Notes: generated from the letters alone by a model not told the origin. Positions 23,547-33,046 are shown, counted from the stretch's first letter. The stretch: DNA of 64,000 nucleotides from Streptomyces sp. PsTaAH-137 (GCF_003259365.1 NZ_QLLY01000005.1:508539-572538), one strand, 5' to 3'. A program made the numbers and translations.

Positions 23547-26096
23547 CTACGGGAATGACGTGATCTTGGACGGGACGGTACTGGTGCCCGAGGTCGGAGC
23601 GCCGGTGTTGTTGACGACGTGGGCGTACTGGCCCTTGCCGCCCAGCGAGATGACCTGGATGTCGTGCAGCTTGATGCCGGACTTCACCGGGACCTGGAAG
23701 CCGTGCTGCTGCACGATGCTCGGGTCCGAGGTGAAGTTGCAGTAGCTGCCCAGGCCCCACGCCTCATGGGTGTTGACGCTGTCGGCGACCTTGTAGGCCG
23801 CGTAGCCGACGATGCCGTCGTGGGTGATGGAGGCGGCGTTGGGAGCGTCGTACGCCTTCTCGTTCTGGAAGAAGATCGTGCGGCCGCGTTCGCCGTTCCA
23901 GAGCACGTCGTACTTGTTGAAGTGCTCCACGAACAGACCGGTGGCGAGGACGTCGTCGCCGTTCACGACGAGCCCGTAGTCGGCGCGGTTGGTCTCCCAG
24001 CCGACGCCGTCGCCGTGGTCGGCCCGCCAGATCCAGGTGTGGTCGACGATCACGTCGTCGCTGTTGACGACCACGGAGTTGGTGGCGAGGCCGGGGCCCG
24101 CGCCGCCGATCCGGATGAACACGTCCTGCATGGAGGTCGGGTTCGCGGCGTGGTCGGCGCTCGCTCCGGCCCCACCGATCTGGAGCAGCGTGTCCGACTT
24201 CTTGGAGCCCGCGTCGATCAGGAACCCGGCGAGCTTCACGCCGTCGACGTCGGCGACGTGCATGGCGTCGACGCCGTTGTCGGGAACGATGGTCGCGAGG
24301 CCGAGGCCGAGCACGACCGTGTTGGCGCGGTTGACGTTGATGGTCTGGTCGAGGTGGTAGACGCCCGGGGTGAACAGCAGGTTCAGGCCCTGGGAGAGCG
24401 CCTGGTTGATGGTGGCCGCGGTGGCGCCGGGCTTCACCACGTAGAACTGGCTCAGCGGGAGCGAGGTCCCCGCGTTGGCCGGCCAGGAGACGCCGCGCGC
24501 GTTGGTGCGCTTGGCGGGCACGAACACCTTGTAGTCGTTGCCGTCCAGATAGAGGAACGGCTTCTCGCGGGAGACCGGCGTGTTGTCGAGCGTGGTGTAC
24601 GGGCCGGTGTCGAAGTTGGTCGCCGGAGCGCCCTGCACACCGCTGAACGTCATGTTCCAGACGCCGTTGGTCCAGCCGCCCACCGAACTGTCGCGGGTGT
24701 ACCACTGCTGCTGCGAGTACGGGCCGACCGTGCCGTCGATCTTGGAGTCGGCGATGTAGCCGCCCGAGGCCCAGCCGTAGCCGTTCGGCGCGAGGTTGAG
24801 GCCGCCGGTGACGTGCATGCGGCGGAACGGGGCGGCCTGCGCGACGGCCCAGCGGTCGGTGCCGTTCACCGGGTTGAGGGAGAGGTTCTCGGCGGAGCGC
24901 CAGAAGTTCTGCGTGGCGTTGCCGTTGAACCAGCCCGCGTCGACCGTGACGTCACCGTTGATCTTCGTGTCGTCGGGGTTGAGGCCGAGACCGGAGATCG
25001 AGGTGTAGAAGCCGAGTTGGGCGTTGATGTTGTTGTACGTGCCCGGCTTGAGCAGGAACTGGTAGCGCTGCGAGCCGAACTGGTTCGACTCCTGCTGGGC
25101 GAAGACCTGGTCGAACTTGCCTTGCAGATTGGCCGTGTTGGGGTCGACGACGATGACGTTCGGGCCGAGGTCGCCGCCGCCCTCGACGGGCGGGGTGGTG
25201 GAGCCGGAGCCGGTGTGCACCCCGACCTCCCACAGCGAGTAGCCGTAGCCGGTGGCGCGGGTGGTTCCGTAGATCCGCAGATAGCGGCCGGTGCCGCTGA
25301 CGTCGTAGGAGGTGGTGCCGCCGGTCGCGCCGGTGACGTCCTTCAGGGTCGTCCAGGTCTGCCCGTCCGCGGAGGCCTGGATCTTGAAGGCCTTGGCGTA
25401 CGCGGCCTCCCAGTTGAGGTCCACCTTGCAGATGCTCTGCGACGAGCCGAGGTCCACCTGGACCCACTGCGGGTCGGTGGCGGCGGACGACCAGCGGGTG
25501 GCGGTGTCGCCGTCGAAGGCGGCCGAGGCCGGGGTGCCGCCGTTCTCCGTGGAGGAGGCGGTCGCGGGGCGGCCCTTGGCGGCGTTCGCGGTCGAGCAGC
25601 CGTCGGCCGGCGGGGTGGTCCCTGAGCTGCCGAAGACCTGGAACTCCCAGAGGGAGTAGCCGTACTGGGTGGCGCGGGTGACGCCGGTCATGCGGACGTA
25701 CCGGCCGGAGCCGGAGACGTCGAGGGTGTCGGTGCCGCCGTCGGAGCCGGTGACCGACTTCAGGTCGGACCAGGTGCTCCCGTTGTCGGAGACCTGGATC
25801 TTGTAGTCCTTCGCGTAGGCGGCCTCCCAGTTGAGGACGACCTTGCTGAGCGTCGCCGACGCCCCGAGGTCGACCTGGAGCCACTGGGCGTCGGTCGCCG
25901 CGGACGACCAGCGGGTGCCGGTGTCACCGTCGACGGCATACGCCGCGGGCGTGCCGCCGTTCTCGGTGGAGGAGGCCGTGACGGCCTTGCCCTGGGAGAG
26001 CGGCGTGTCGGCGGCCGCCGCCGAGGATGCCTGGGCGGGGAAGCTCAGCAGCGCCGCCGCCGTGGCGAGCGCGATCCCCAAGGATCTGTGTCTCAT
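23547..26096 (-). CDS. Secreted protein with two discoidin domains and a beta-helix
   Basis: An 849-residue secreted protein. A Sec signal peptide (ALATAAALLSFPAQASSAAAA) is followed by two F5/8-type-C (CBM32-like) domains at about 35-160 and 170-300 (ASSTENGGTPA...GDTGTRWSS in both). A Thr/Pro/Gly linker precedes a ~540-residue domain with right-handed beta-helix features (GVYHLDQTINVNRAN; VFIRIGGAGPG). It is probably a polysaccharide-active enzyme of GH55-like or pectate-lyase-like type; activity is not certain. ATG 26096 has GGAG eight bases upstream. Confidence 0.75.
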   Translation of the reverse strand: MRHRSLGIALATAAALLSFPAQASSAAAADTPLSQGKAVTASSTENGGTPAAYAVDGDTGTRWSSAATDAQWLQVDLGASATLSKVVLNWEAAYAKDYKIQVSDNGSTWSDLKSVTGSDGGTDTLDVSGSGRYVRMTGVTRATQYGYSLWEFQVFGSSGTTPPADGCSTANAAKGRPATASSTENGGTPASAAFDGDTATRWSSAATDPQWVQVDLGSSQSICKVDLNWEAAYAKAFKIQASADGQTWTTLKDVTGATGGTTSYDVSGTGRYLRIYGTTRATGYGYSLWEVGVHTGSGSTTPPVEGGGDLGPNVIVVDPNTANLQGKFDQVFAQQESNQFGSQRYQFLLKPGTYNNINAQLGFYTSISGLGLNPDDTKINGDVTVDAGWFNGNATQNFWRSAENLSLNPVNGTDRWAVAQAAPFRRMHVTGGLNLAPNGYGWASGGYIADSKIDGTVGPYSQQQWYTRDSSVGGWTNGVWNMTFSGVQGAPATNFDTGPYTTLDNTPVSREKPFLYLDGNDYKVFVPAKRTNARGVSWPANAGTSLPLSQFYVVKPGATAATINQALSQGLNLLFTPGVYHLDQTINVNRANTVVLGLGLATIVPDNGVDAMHVADVDGVKLAGFLIDAGSKKSDTLLQIGGAGASADHAANPTSMQDVFIRIGGAGPGLATNSVVVNSDDVIVDHTWIWRADHGDGVGWETNRADYGLVVNGDDVLATGLFVEHFNKYDVLWNGERGRTIFFQNEKAYDAPNAASITHDGIVGYAAYKVADSVNTHEAWGLGSYCNFTSDPSIVQQHGFQVPVKSGIKLHDIQVISLGGKGQYAHVVNNTGAPTSGTSTVPSKITSFP

Positions 26097-26394
26097 GCGT
26101 GTCACTCCGTGCGGGGGTGAGGGTGAAACGGCCCGAAGCAGCCTTCACCAAGTGAGCGCACGTCTGGATGGACGGGCGCGGTGGAGCGCACTCCTACCGT
26201 GTCCGGAAGAGTTCAACGGCCAGAGAAGAGAACTTAGTTCGCGGTTTGATTTAAGGGCCGAGGTAATAGTTCGGCAAGACCTCGGGAGCGTCTTCTTTTC
26301 ACAACTCGAACGGGCCGATCACCGACGGCGCGACGAGAGGAACCCGCACACGCCGCCCACCTGGCCCGACGGCCCGTGCGCCACCCGGGACCTG
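26097..26394. other. Long A/T-richer intergenic region
   Basis: A 298-base gene-free stretch upstream of the discoidin gene and downstream of the ABC operon. It includes a lower-GC patch near 26220-26300 (TTAGTTCGCGGTTTGATTTAA), the likely promoter region of the secreted protein. I see no gene or clear palindrome in it. Confidence 0.4.
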
Positions 26395-27927
26395 TCAGGG
26401 AATGGAGGCAAGCGAAGTGCGTGACACGAGCCGTCCCGCCTCGAACAGCACCGCGTCGTCGGCCAGCACGCGCGCCGCGGGCAGATCGTGGCTGATGAAC
26501 AGCAGAGCCGTCGCGGACGGCGCGAGCAGCCGGGGCAGCGCGTCGAGGACCCGCTCGCGGGAGGCGGTGTCCAGGGCCGATGTCACCTCGTCGCACACCA
26601 GCAGCGCGGGTCGCGCGGCGAGGGCGCGCACCAGCGCGCAGCGCTGCAACTGGCCTCCGGAGAGCTGTCCGGGGACGCGGTCGAGGAGGGCTGCCTCCAG
26701 GCCCAGGCGCTCGGCGGTCCCCCGCACCTCGGCCGCCGCCTCCGCTCGGCTCAGGCCGCGCAACAGGCGCCCGGTGTCCGCGAGTTGGCCGATGAGCGGG
26801 CGGCGCTTCTCGAAGGAGTCGGGGCTGCTCTGATGCACGTACTGCACCGCGCGGCGCTGTGTCGTGTCGCGCCGGTCGATGCGTGCGGGGAGCGGCGCCC
26901 CGTCGAGGCGCACCTCCCCCGAGGTCGGTCCTGTCAGGCCCGCGAGGACCCGGGCGAACGTCGTCTTGCCCGAGCCGGAGGGGCCGAGCAGCGCGGTGCT
27001 GCTGCCGGGCGGGAGGGCCAGCGACACCGGGCCTGCGAGGAGGCTGCCGGTTCCGCGCCGTACGACGACGCCCTCGGCCACGACGCCCCGGTCCGGCGCG
27101 GAGGGCGGGCTCGTCGGCGGGGCGGCCGCTCGGCGCGCGGAGTCGGTGCGGCGCTCGGCGGTGAGCAGGGCGCGGGTGGCCGGATGGCGTGCGGTGCCGG
27201 GTCCGGTGCTGCCGAGGATGTCGGGGGTGGGGCCCTCGTCGACGGCGCGGCCGTGTTCGAGGACGGTGACCCGGTCCGCCGTGCGGCGTACGAGGGGCAG
27301 GTCGTGGCTGAGGAGCAGGATGCCCGCGCCGTCGTCCGCGAGCTGCCGGACCGTGCGGCCGAGGGCCTGGGCCAGGGCGGGGTCGAGGCCGCTGGTGGGC
27401 TCGTCGAGGACGAGCAGGCGCGCGCCGGTGACCAGCGCGGAGGCCAGCGCGAGGCGCTGCTGCTGGCCGCCGGAGAGCTGGTGCGGGAAGCGGCGGTGGG
27501 TGGTGGCCCGGTCGAGTCCGGCGGCGGTCAGCGCGTCGGCGGCAGCCGTCCTGCGGGCGGCCCGGCCGGTGTGGCCGAGCGCGGCGAGTTCGGTGAGCAC
27601 CGCTCCGACGCGGCGGACCGGGTCCAGGACGGATTCGGGGTGCTGGGGGAGGTGTGCGGCGCGGCCCGCCCGCGCGGCCCTGCGGGCGTCCGGGGTGAGC
27701 GTCAGCAGGTCCGTGCCGTCGAGGAGGACGCGGCCCGTCAGGTCGACGGCCGGCCGTGCGGCGCCGAGCGCGGCCAGGCCCAGGGTGGTCTTGCCGCTGC
27801 CCGAGGGGCCGACGACGGCGACCACCGTGCCGGGTGCCACGGTCAGCCGCACAGCGTCGAGCAGCGGGCGGGGCGCGCCGTCGGCCCGCGCCGAGATCCC
27901 GGGTATCCGGAGCAGCGGGGCGGTCAC
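26395..27927 (-). CDS. ABC transporter ATPase, two fused ATP-binding domains
   Basis: A 510-residue fusion of the DppD- and DppF-type ATPases of peptide/nickel importers. Domain 1 has Walker A GPSGSGKTT, signature LSGGQQQR and Walker B LLVLDEPTSGLD. Domain 2 has GPSGSGKTT, LSGGQLQR and LLVCDEVTSALD, where Glu is kept but Pro is replaced by Val. GTG 27927 overlaps the permease stop (GTGTGA). It is the last gene of the cobalamin-riboswitch operon and energises import through the two permeases. Confidence 0.92.
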   Translation of the reverse strand: MTAPLLRIPGISARADGAPRPLLDAVRLTVAPGTVVAVVGPSGSGKTTLGLAALGAARPAVDLTGRVLLDGTDLLTLTPDARRAARAGRAAHLPQHPESVLDPVRRVGAVLTELAALGHTGRAARRTAAADALTAAGLDRATTHRRFPHQLSGGQQQRLALASALVTGARLLVLDEPTSGLDPALAQALGRTVRQLADDGAGILLLSHDLPLVRRTADRVTVLEHGRAVDEGPTPDILGSTGPGTARHPATRALLTAERRTDSARRAAAPPTSPPSAPDRGVVAEGVVVRRGTGSLLAGPVSLALPPGSSTALLGPSGSGKTTFARVLAGLTGPTSGEVRLDGAPLPARIDRRDTTQRRAVQYVHQSSPDSFEKRRPLIGQLADTGRLLRGLSRAEAAAEVRGTAERLGLEAALLDRVPGQLSGGQLQRCALVRALAARPALLVCDEVTSALDTASRERVLDALPRLLAPSATALLFISHDLPAARVLADDAVLFEAGRLVSRTSLASIP

Positions 27928-28742
27928 ACGGTCCTCCTCGTGCGCGCGAGGACGCGGTCGACCAGCAGGTTGCCGCCGACGCACAGCGCGGTGAGCAGCG
28001 CCGCGGGCACCAGTACGGCGGCGGGCTGGGTGAACAGGGCGTCGCTGTTGCGCTCGATGAGGACGGACCAGTCCGGCGCGGAGGCGGGCAGCCCGAGGCC
28101 GAGGAAGTTGGCGGACGCCAGCAGGTACAGCACGACGGAGAACCGGCCGCCCGCGTCGGTGGCCAGCGGCGCGGCCAACTCCCGCGCCAGATGCCGCAGA
28201 TGGATGTACGCCCAGCCGTGGCCCTGCATCCGCAGCGCCTCGACGACCGTACGGGAGCCGGGCGCCAGAGCCGCACCGCGCACCAGCCGGGCGACGGCCG
28301 GGACCTGGAGCGCTCCGGCGACGGCCACCAGCCAGAACCACGCGCGGTGGCCCGTCGCCGCGAGCGTCATCAGCACCAGCAGGCCCGGAAAGGCGAGAAG
28401 CAGGTCCATGGTCCGCATGACGGTCTCGTCGAGGACCCGGCGCGGACCGGCGGCCAGCAGCCCCAGCGGAATCCCGAGCGCGGTGCCGACGGCGAGGGCG
28501 GCCAGGGCACTGCCCACGACCGACGCGCCGCCGTGCAGGACGAGCGCGAGGACGTCGCGCCCCAGCACGTCCGTGCCGAGCGGATGCCCGGCGCCGGGCG
28601 GCTGGGACGGCAGCGCGCCCGGGCGGGGCTCCGCGTCCCCGGCCACCAGCGGTCCGAGTACGGCCAGCAGGACGGGTACGCCCAGCAGGAGCAGGGCGAT
28701 CCAGGGGCGACGGGCCCGCTTCGTGGCCGTACGCCCTCTCAC
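27924..28742 (-). CDS. ABC transporter permease, DppC type
   Basis: A 272-residue inner-membrane permease with about six helices. The periplasmic landmark HPLGTDVLGRDVLALVLHGG and the cytosolic coupling region EALRMQGHGWAYIHLRHL are typical of DppC/NikC. GTG 28742 overlaps the upstream permease stop by four bases. The two permeases form the channel of the importer. Confidence 0.92.
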   Translation of the reverse strand: MRGRTATKRARRPWIALLLLGVPVLLAVLGPLVAGDAEPRPGALPSQPPGAGHPLGTDVLGRDVLALVLHGGASVVGSALAALAVGTALGIPLGLLAAGPRRVLDETVMRTMDLLLAFPGLLVLMTLAATGHRAWFWLVAVAGALQVPAVARLVRGAALAPGSRTVVEALRMQGHGWAYIHLRHLARELAAPLATDAGGRFSVVLYLLASANFLGLGLPASAPDWSVLIERNSDALFTQPAAVLVPAALLTALCVGGNLLVDRVLARTRRTV

Positions 28743-29686
28743 GCCGTCACCTCGCGGCGAGGTGCGAGCCGGTGGGCGACCAGGTCGCCCACGAGGTTCA
28801 CGGCGACGGCGGTGCCCGCGAACAGCAGCGCGTACGTCTGCACTTGAGGCATGTCCCGGTTCTGGACCGCCTGGACGAACCCGTCGCCGAGTCCGCTGAA
28901 CCCAAACACGGCCTCTACCACGACCGCGCCGCCGAGCAGTCCCTCCACGCAGCGCGCGTACTGCTGCGCGGCCGGCCCGAGCGCGCTCGGCAGCACATGG
29001 CGCAGGACCACGGTGCGTTCGCGCAGGCCGAGCAGGCGCAGATGGTCGGCGACGGCGCTGTGCCGCTGCTCCGCGACCCCGGCGCGGATCTGCCGCGCCA
29101 GATCGCACAAGTGACGGGCCGTCAGCACGAATACGGGGAGCACCAGGACGGCCGGCTGGGCGAGCAGCGCGGCTCTGTCCATGCCCACGGCGGTGGCGGG
29201 CAGGAGCCCCGCGGCCAGGGACACGGAGGCGACGAGCAGCAGGCCGAGCACGAACTCCGGTACGGCGTGCAGCACGACCGCGGCCGTGTTCAGGGCGCGG
29301 TCGACACGGCTGCCCTCGCGCAGCCCGGAGACGGTTCCGACCAGCGGCGCGACGACCGTGACCAGGAGCAGTGCCGGTACGCCGAGGAGCAGCGTGACGC
29401 CGACGCGGCGGCCGATGTCGTCCCCGACGGGCACGCCCGTGGTCAGGGAGTTCCCGAGGTCGCCGGTGAGCAGCCGGCCGAGCCAGTGTCCGAAGCGGGA
29501 CCAGGCCGGTTCGTCCAGGCCCAACTGTGTGCGCAGGGCGCTGACCTGCTCGGGCGTGCCCAGTTCGCCGCGGAGCACGTCGGCGGTGTCGCCGGGCAGC
29601 AGCGAGCCGACGGCGAACACGGCGACGAGCACCACCAGGCACTGGGCGAGGGCGAGCAGGCAGCGCCTCAGGACGTAGGCGCGCAC
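28739..29686 (-). CDS. ABC transporter permease, DppB type
   Basis: A 315-residue permease. The N-terminus YVLRRCLLALAQCLVVLVAV and LGLDEPAWSRFGHWLGRLLTGDLGNS are diagnostic of DppB/NikB. The coupling helix is HLRLLGLRERTVVLRHVLPSAL. The GTG start lies 4 bases after the solute-binding gene's stop, so the four genes are one transcript. Confidence 0.92.
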   Translation of the reverse strand: MRAYVLRRCLLALAQCLVVLVAVFAVGSLLPGDTADVLRGELGTPEQVSALRTQLGLDEPAWSRFGHWLGRLLTGDLGNSLTTGVPVGDDIGRRVGVTLLLGVPALLLVTVVAPLVGTVSGLREGSRVDRALNTAAVVLHAVPEFVLGLLLVASVSLAAGLLPATAVGMDRAALLAQPAVLVLPVFVLTARHLCDLARQIRAGVAEQRHSAVADHLRLLGLRERTVVLRHVLPSALGPAAQQYARCVEGLLGGAVVVEAVFGFSGLGDGFVQAVQNRDMPQVQTYALLFAGTAVAVNLVGDLVAHRLAPRREVTA

Positions 29687-29690
29687 GGCG

Positions 29691-31253
29691 TCAGCCGGTG
29701 CGGACCCGGTCGAAGCGGGCCCAGTCGTGCGAGTTCGGGGGCGCCGCGCGCAGGCCGGTCACCGATCGTGCGACGGCGTCGTTGGCGTCGGAGAAGGCCC
29801 ACACCAGGAGTCCGGACCCGTCGCGGGCGAGCTTCTGGGCGCGGGTGAGCAGGGCGAGGCGGTCGTCTTCGTCGCGACTGGTGCGGGCCCGGTCGAGCAG
29901 GGCGTCGAACTTCTCCGAGGCGTACTGGGTCTGGTTGCGGGCGGCGCCGCCGCGCACGCGCTGCTGGAGGAAGTCGGAGACCGGGAGGGTGGAGGTCGTG
30001 TTGAAGGCGGCGACGCCCTTGGTCCTGATCTCGCTGAAGTAGGTACTGGAGGCACGGGTGTTGGCCGACAGTTTCAGGCCCACCTCGGCCAGTTGCCGCG
30101 CCATGAGGTCGGCGGCCGGTTCCCAGGCGGCGTCCACGGAGCTGGTCTCCACGGTGATGCGCAGCCCTTCGGCTCCGGCCGCCTCGACGAGCCGGCGCGC
30201 CTCGCCGACGTCCCTCTTCCGGGGTTCGAGCCCTTCGGGGTAGCCGCGCAGCCCGAGCCCGAAGAGGTCGTTGCCCGGCTCGCCGTGTCCGGCGAGCGCG
30301 ATCCTGACCAACGCCTCGCGGTCGATGCCCAGTTGCACGGCCCGTATCAGCCGGGGGTCGTCGAAGGGCTTGCGGCCCGTGCGCAGCAGGAGTTGCTGGG
30401 CCGTGGCCCGCTTCGCGGTCAGCAGCCGCACCGAGCCGGTCTTCTTCAGCCGCTCCACGGAGGCCCCGGCCATGTCGGCGCCGTAGTGGACCTGGCCGGA
30501 GAGCAGGGCGTTGAGCCGCGCCGACTCCTCGTTCGCGGGGACGATCTCCAGCTCGGCGATGTGCGGGGCGCCGTCCCAGTGGTCCGCCCAGCGCCGGTAG
30601 CGGGCGGTCCCGCCGGGCGTGAAGGACACGTAGGTGAAGGGGCCGGAGCCGACGGGCTTGCGGAAGTCGGTCGTCCCGGCGGGCATGATCTCGGTGCCCG
30701 GGCCCGCGAACACGGTGGGGAACTCGAAGTTGGGGGCCTTCAGCACGAGGACGACGGACCGTGCGCCGTCGGCCCTGCTGGCGTCGAGGTCGATCGCGGA
30801 GAGCAGCACCTGCGAGGGGGAGCCGGTCGCGGGGTCGGCGGCGCGGCGGTAGCTGTAGAGGACGTCCTTGGCGGTGACCTGCTTGCCGTCGTGGAAGCGG
30901 GCCTCCCGCAGCCGTACGCGCCAGCGGGTGCCGGAGGCGTCGCTCTCCCAGGACTCGGCGAGCCGCGGGCGCACGGACATGTCGTCGGCGTAGGTGCCGA
31001 GCGTGTCGTAGAGGGCCTTCGCGCGGGCCTGGTCGACGAAGTTGGGCGCGACGTGCGGGTCGAGGGTCTCCTGCGAGCCGCCGGACGTGAACGCGGCGCG
31101 GAACCGGTCGGTGCCGCCGCCGTCCTTCGTGTCGCCGCCGCAGCCGGTGAGCAGTCCGCTGCCGGCGAGCGCCAGCGCGCCCCCGGCCGCCAGCACTCCC
31201 CGCCTGCCGGGCTGGGGGCTCCTCGTCGTCTCCGTCCGGGCATGCGTCGGCAC
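29691..31253 (-). CDS. Family 5 solute-binding lipoprotein of the riboswitch operon
   Basis: A 520-residue binding protein. GRRGVLAAGGALALAGSGLL followed by TGC is a Tat-like lipoprotein signal. Family 5 landmarks include TLDPHVAPNFVDQARAKALY, ARFHDGKQVTAKDVLYSYRR and GSGPFTYVSF. GTG 31253 has GGAGAGG upstream; the longer frame to 31421 would read through the riboswitch. Control by a cobalamin riboswitch suggests the ligand is tied to B12: cobalt chelate, corrinoid fragment or lower-ligand precursor. The exact ligand is unknown. Confidence 0.88.
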   Translation of the reverse strand: MPTHARTETTRSPQPGRRGVLAAGGALALAGSGLLTGCGGDTKDGGGTDRFRAAFTSGGSQETLDPHVAPNFVDQARAKALYDTLGTYADDMSVRPRLAESWESDASGTRWRVRLREARFHDGKQVTAKDVLYSYRRAADPATGSPSQVLLSAIDLDASRADGARSVVLVLKAPNFEFPTVFAGPGTEIMPAGTTDFRKPVGSGPFTYVSFTPGGTARYRRWADHWDGAPHIAELEIVPANEESARLNALLSGQVHYGADMAGASVERLKKTGSVRLLTAKRATAQQLLLRTGRKPFDDPRLIRAVQLGIDREALVRIALAGHGEPGNDLFGLGLRGYPEGLEPRKRDVGEARRLVEAAGAEGLRITVETSSVDAAWEPAADLMARQLAEVGLKLSANTRASSTYFSEIRTKGVAAFNTTSTLPVSDFLQQRVRGGAARNQTQYASEKFDALLDRARTSRDEDDRLALLTRAQKLARDGSGLLVWAFSDANDAVARSVTGLRAAPPNSHDWARFDRVRTG

Positions 31254-31287
31254 ATCGATCCTCTCCGGGGTGTCCTCGCCCCTGCTG

Positions 31288-31475
31288 CTGGACCGGCGAC
31301 GGGTCAGTCTCCTGGCTCCCGGATCGTCGCTCGCCTCCGCCTTCCCGTCCGCGGGCGCGGACAGTGGCGTGCGGGAGACTCGCTTCCCGGTCACAGTGGC
31401 GGGACCGCGCCGGATTCGCACCGGCTTCCTGGTTCCCTTCGCCTCGTGCGCTCATTGTGACGTACAGGGATGCGA
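31288..31475 (-). ncRNA. Cobalamin riboswitch
   Basis: On the minus strand the leader carries GGGAACC, then AGCCGGTGCGAATCCGGCGC, then GGTCCCGCCACTGTGACCGG, then the 3' B12 box AGCCAGGAGACTG (31317-31305). Order and spacing match the cobalamin aptamer. The ribosome site of the solute-binding gene lies about 25 bases beyond, so B12 probably blocks translation. The rest of the 31254-31583 gap holds no gene. Confidence 0.9.
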
Positions 31476-31583
31476 GAGCCGCAGGCCGGTGGCCGTTCGC
31501 GGACTCCGGGCGATGTGATCAGCTGTCGGGGCGGGTCGTCGCGCCCGCACACCCCGCAGGCCCCGGACAGGAGACAGCGCACC

Positions 31584-32369
31584 ATGACGAGCACCACCCC
31601 GCTCCCCGACTGGCAGCACTGGCAGACGGGTTGGGACCGCCAGCAGGAGTGGTACATGCCCGACCGGGAGGAACGCTTCCGGGTCATGACCGACGCGGTC
31701 GAGGCGGTCGCGGGCCGGACGCCGCGCGTCCTCGACCTCGCCTGCGGCACCGGCAGCATCACGGACCGGCTCCTGCGCCGGCTGCCCGACGCCGAGGTCA
31801 CCGCCGTCGACATCGATCCGCTGCTGCTGACCATCGCGCGCGGCCACTTCTCCGGTGAACGACGTGTGAGCTTCGTCGTGGCGGACCTGACGGACCCGGG
31901 CTGGACGCGCCTCCTCCCCCACACGTCCTACGACGCCGTGGTCACCGCCACCGCCCTGCACTGGCTGGACACCGCGCCGCTGGCCCGCCTGTACGGCGAT
32001 CTGGCGGGCCTGCTCCGCGCGGGCGGCGTCTTCCTCAACGCCGACCACATGAAGGACGAGTCGGCGCCCGGCCTCAACGCCGCCCTGCACACCCTGCACA
32101 CGGAACGGCAGGCCCGCGCGCGGGAAGAGGGCGCCGTGGACTGGGCCGACTGGTGGCACGCGGCGGCAGCCGATCCGCTCCTGTCCGAGGTGGCCGCCGA
32201 GCGTTTCGCCCTGCTCGGCGACCCGCGCAGGCCCAAGCCCCCGGGTGAGCCGCGCGACCGTCCGACCGCCACCCGCTGGCACGTGGAGACGCTGCTCGCG
32301 CGGGGCTTCAGCGAGGCACGACAGCTGTGGTGCTCCACGAGCGACGCCCTCGTGGCCGCGCTGCGCTGA
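31584..32369 (+). CDS. Class I SAM-dependent methyltransferase
   Basis: A 261-residue methyltransferase. Motif I is VLDLACGTGS, motif II AVDIDPLLL, and the substrate-side loop contains ATALHWL. The ATG at 31584 follows GGAG. The acceptor is unknown; the general shape fits small-molecule methyltransferases. It is divergent from the riboswitch operon, about 110 bases from the aptamer's 5' end. Confidence 0.85.
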   Translation: MTSTTPLPDWQHWQTGWDRQQEWYMPDREERFRVMTDAVEAVAGRTPRVLDLACGTGSITDRLLRRLPDAEVTAVDIDPLLLTIARGHFSGERRVSFVVADLTDPGWTRLLPHTSYDAVVTATALHWLDTAPLARLYGDLAGLLRAGGVFLNADHMKDESAPGLNAALHTLHTERQARAREEGAVDWADWWHAAAADPLLSEVAAERFALLGDPRRPKPPGEPRDRPTATRWHVETLLARGFSEARQLWCSTSDALVAALR

Positions 32370-32541
32370 GCCCGGTGCCGATGTTTCCCCCGATGGGATG
32401 ACATGGCCGGTCGTGGTGACGCCGGAGAGCACGGGGCCGAGTTAGGAGATCAGCGGGGCGTTGAACATTCCGGGACGACCGTACGTACCGGAGTGGGAAC
32501 CCCCCACGGACCGGCCCGCTCGATCGAAAGGAACCGACGGC

Positions 32542-33015
32542 ATGACCGTTTCGCAGGAGTCCGCCCCTACCGATCCCTCCGTCCCCACCGGCCCCACCGC
32601 TCCGGGCCCGTGCCGCCGCAGTGTCGTCGCGGCGGTCGGCGCGGTCGGGATCGCCGCGGCACTGACCGCGTGCGGCTCCGGCGACGACGGCGGGTCGCAG
32701 CCCGCGGACAGCGCGACGGCCGCCGGCGGTGACGCGCTCGCCAGGACCTCGGACATCCCGGAGGGCGGCGGCAAGATCTTCGCCGATCAGGGGGTCGTGG
32801 TGACGCAGCCCAAGAAGGGCGAGTTCAAGGCGTTCACCGCCACCTGCACGCACCAGGGCTGCAAGGTGACGAAGGTCGAGGGCGGCACCATCGACTGCCC
32901 GTGCCACGGCAGCAAGTTCTCCATCGAGGACGGCAGCGTCAAGAACCCGCCGGCGACCCAGCCGCTGGCCGCGAAGCAGATCAAGGTCAGCGGCGACTCG
33001 ATCACCCTCGCCTGA
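32542..33015 (+). CDS. Rieske [2Fe-2S] lipoprotein
   Basis: A 157-residue exported Rieske protein. A twin-Arg/hydrophobic signal (CRRSVVAAVGAVGIAAALTAC) ends in lipobox Cys44. Cluster ligands are Cys102/His104 (CTH) and Cys119/His122 (CPCH), with Cys107 and Cys121 for the stabilising disulfide. The mature domain is minimal. It probably passes electrons at the outer face of the membrane; the partner is unknown. AAGGA precedes the ATG at 32542. A small stem terminator follows. Confidence 0.92.
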   Translation: MTVSQESAPTDPSVPTGPTAPGPCRRSVVAAVGAVGIAAALTACGSGDDGGSQPADSATAAGGDALARTSDIPEGGGKIFADQGVVVTQPKKGEFKAFTATCTHQGCKVTKVEGGTIDCPCHGSKFSIEDGSVKNPPATQPLAAKQIKVSGDSITLA

Positions 33016-33025
33016 CGGGCGCCCG

Positions 33026-33040
33026 CGACCGCCGCGGTCG
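33026..33040. terminator. Short palindromic stem at convergent junction
   Basis: CGACCGC-C-GCGGTCG is perfectly symmetric, in the 31-base gap between the Rieske gene and the convergent hydrolase-like gene. Confidence 0.4.
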
Positions 33041-33046
33041 AAGGCG

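Noticed and set aside
31254..31421. N-terminal extension of the riboswitch-controlled binding protein
   Set aside because: The frame is open but runs through the cobalamin aptamer. GTG 31253 has a ribosome site and a full signal peptide.
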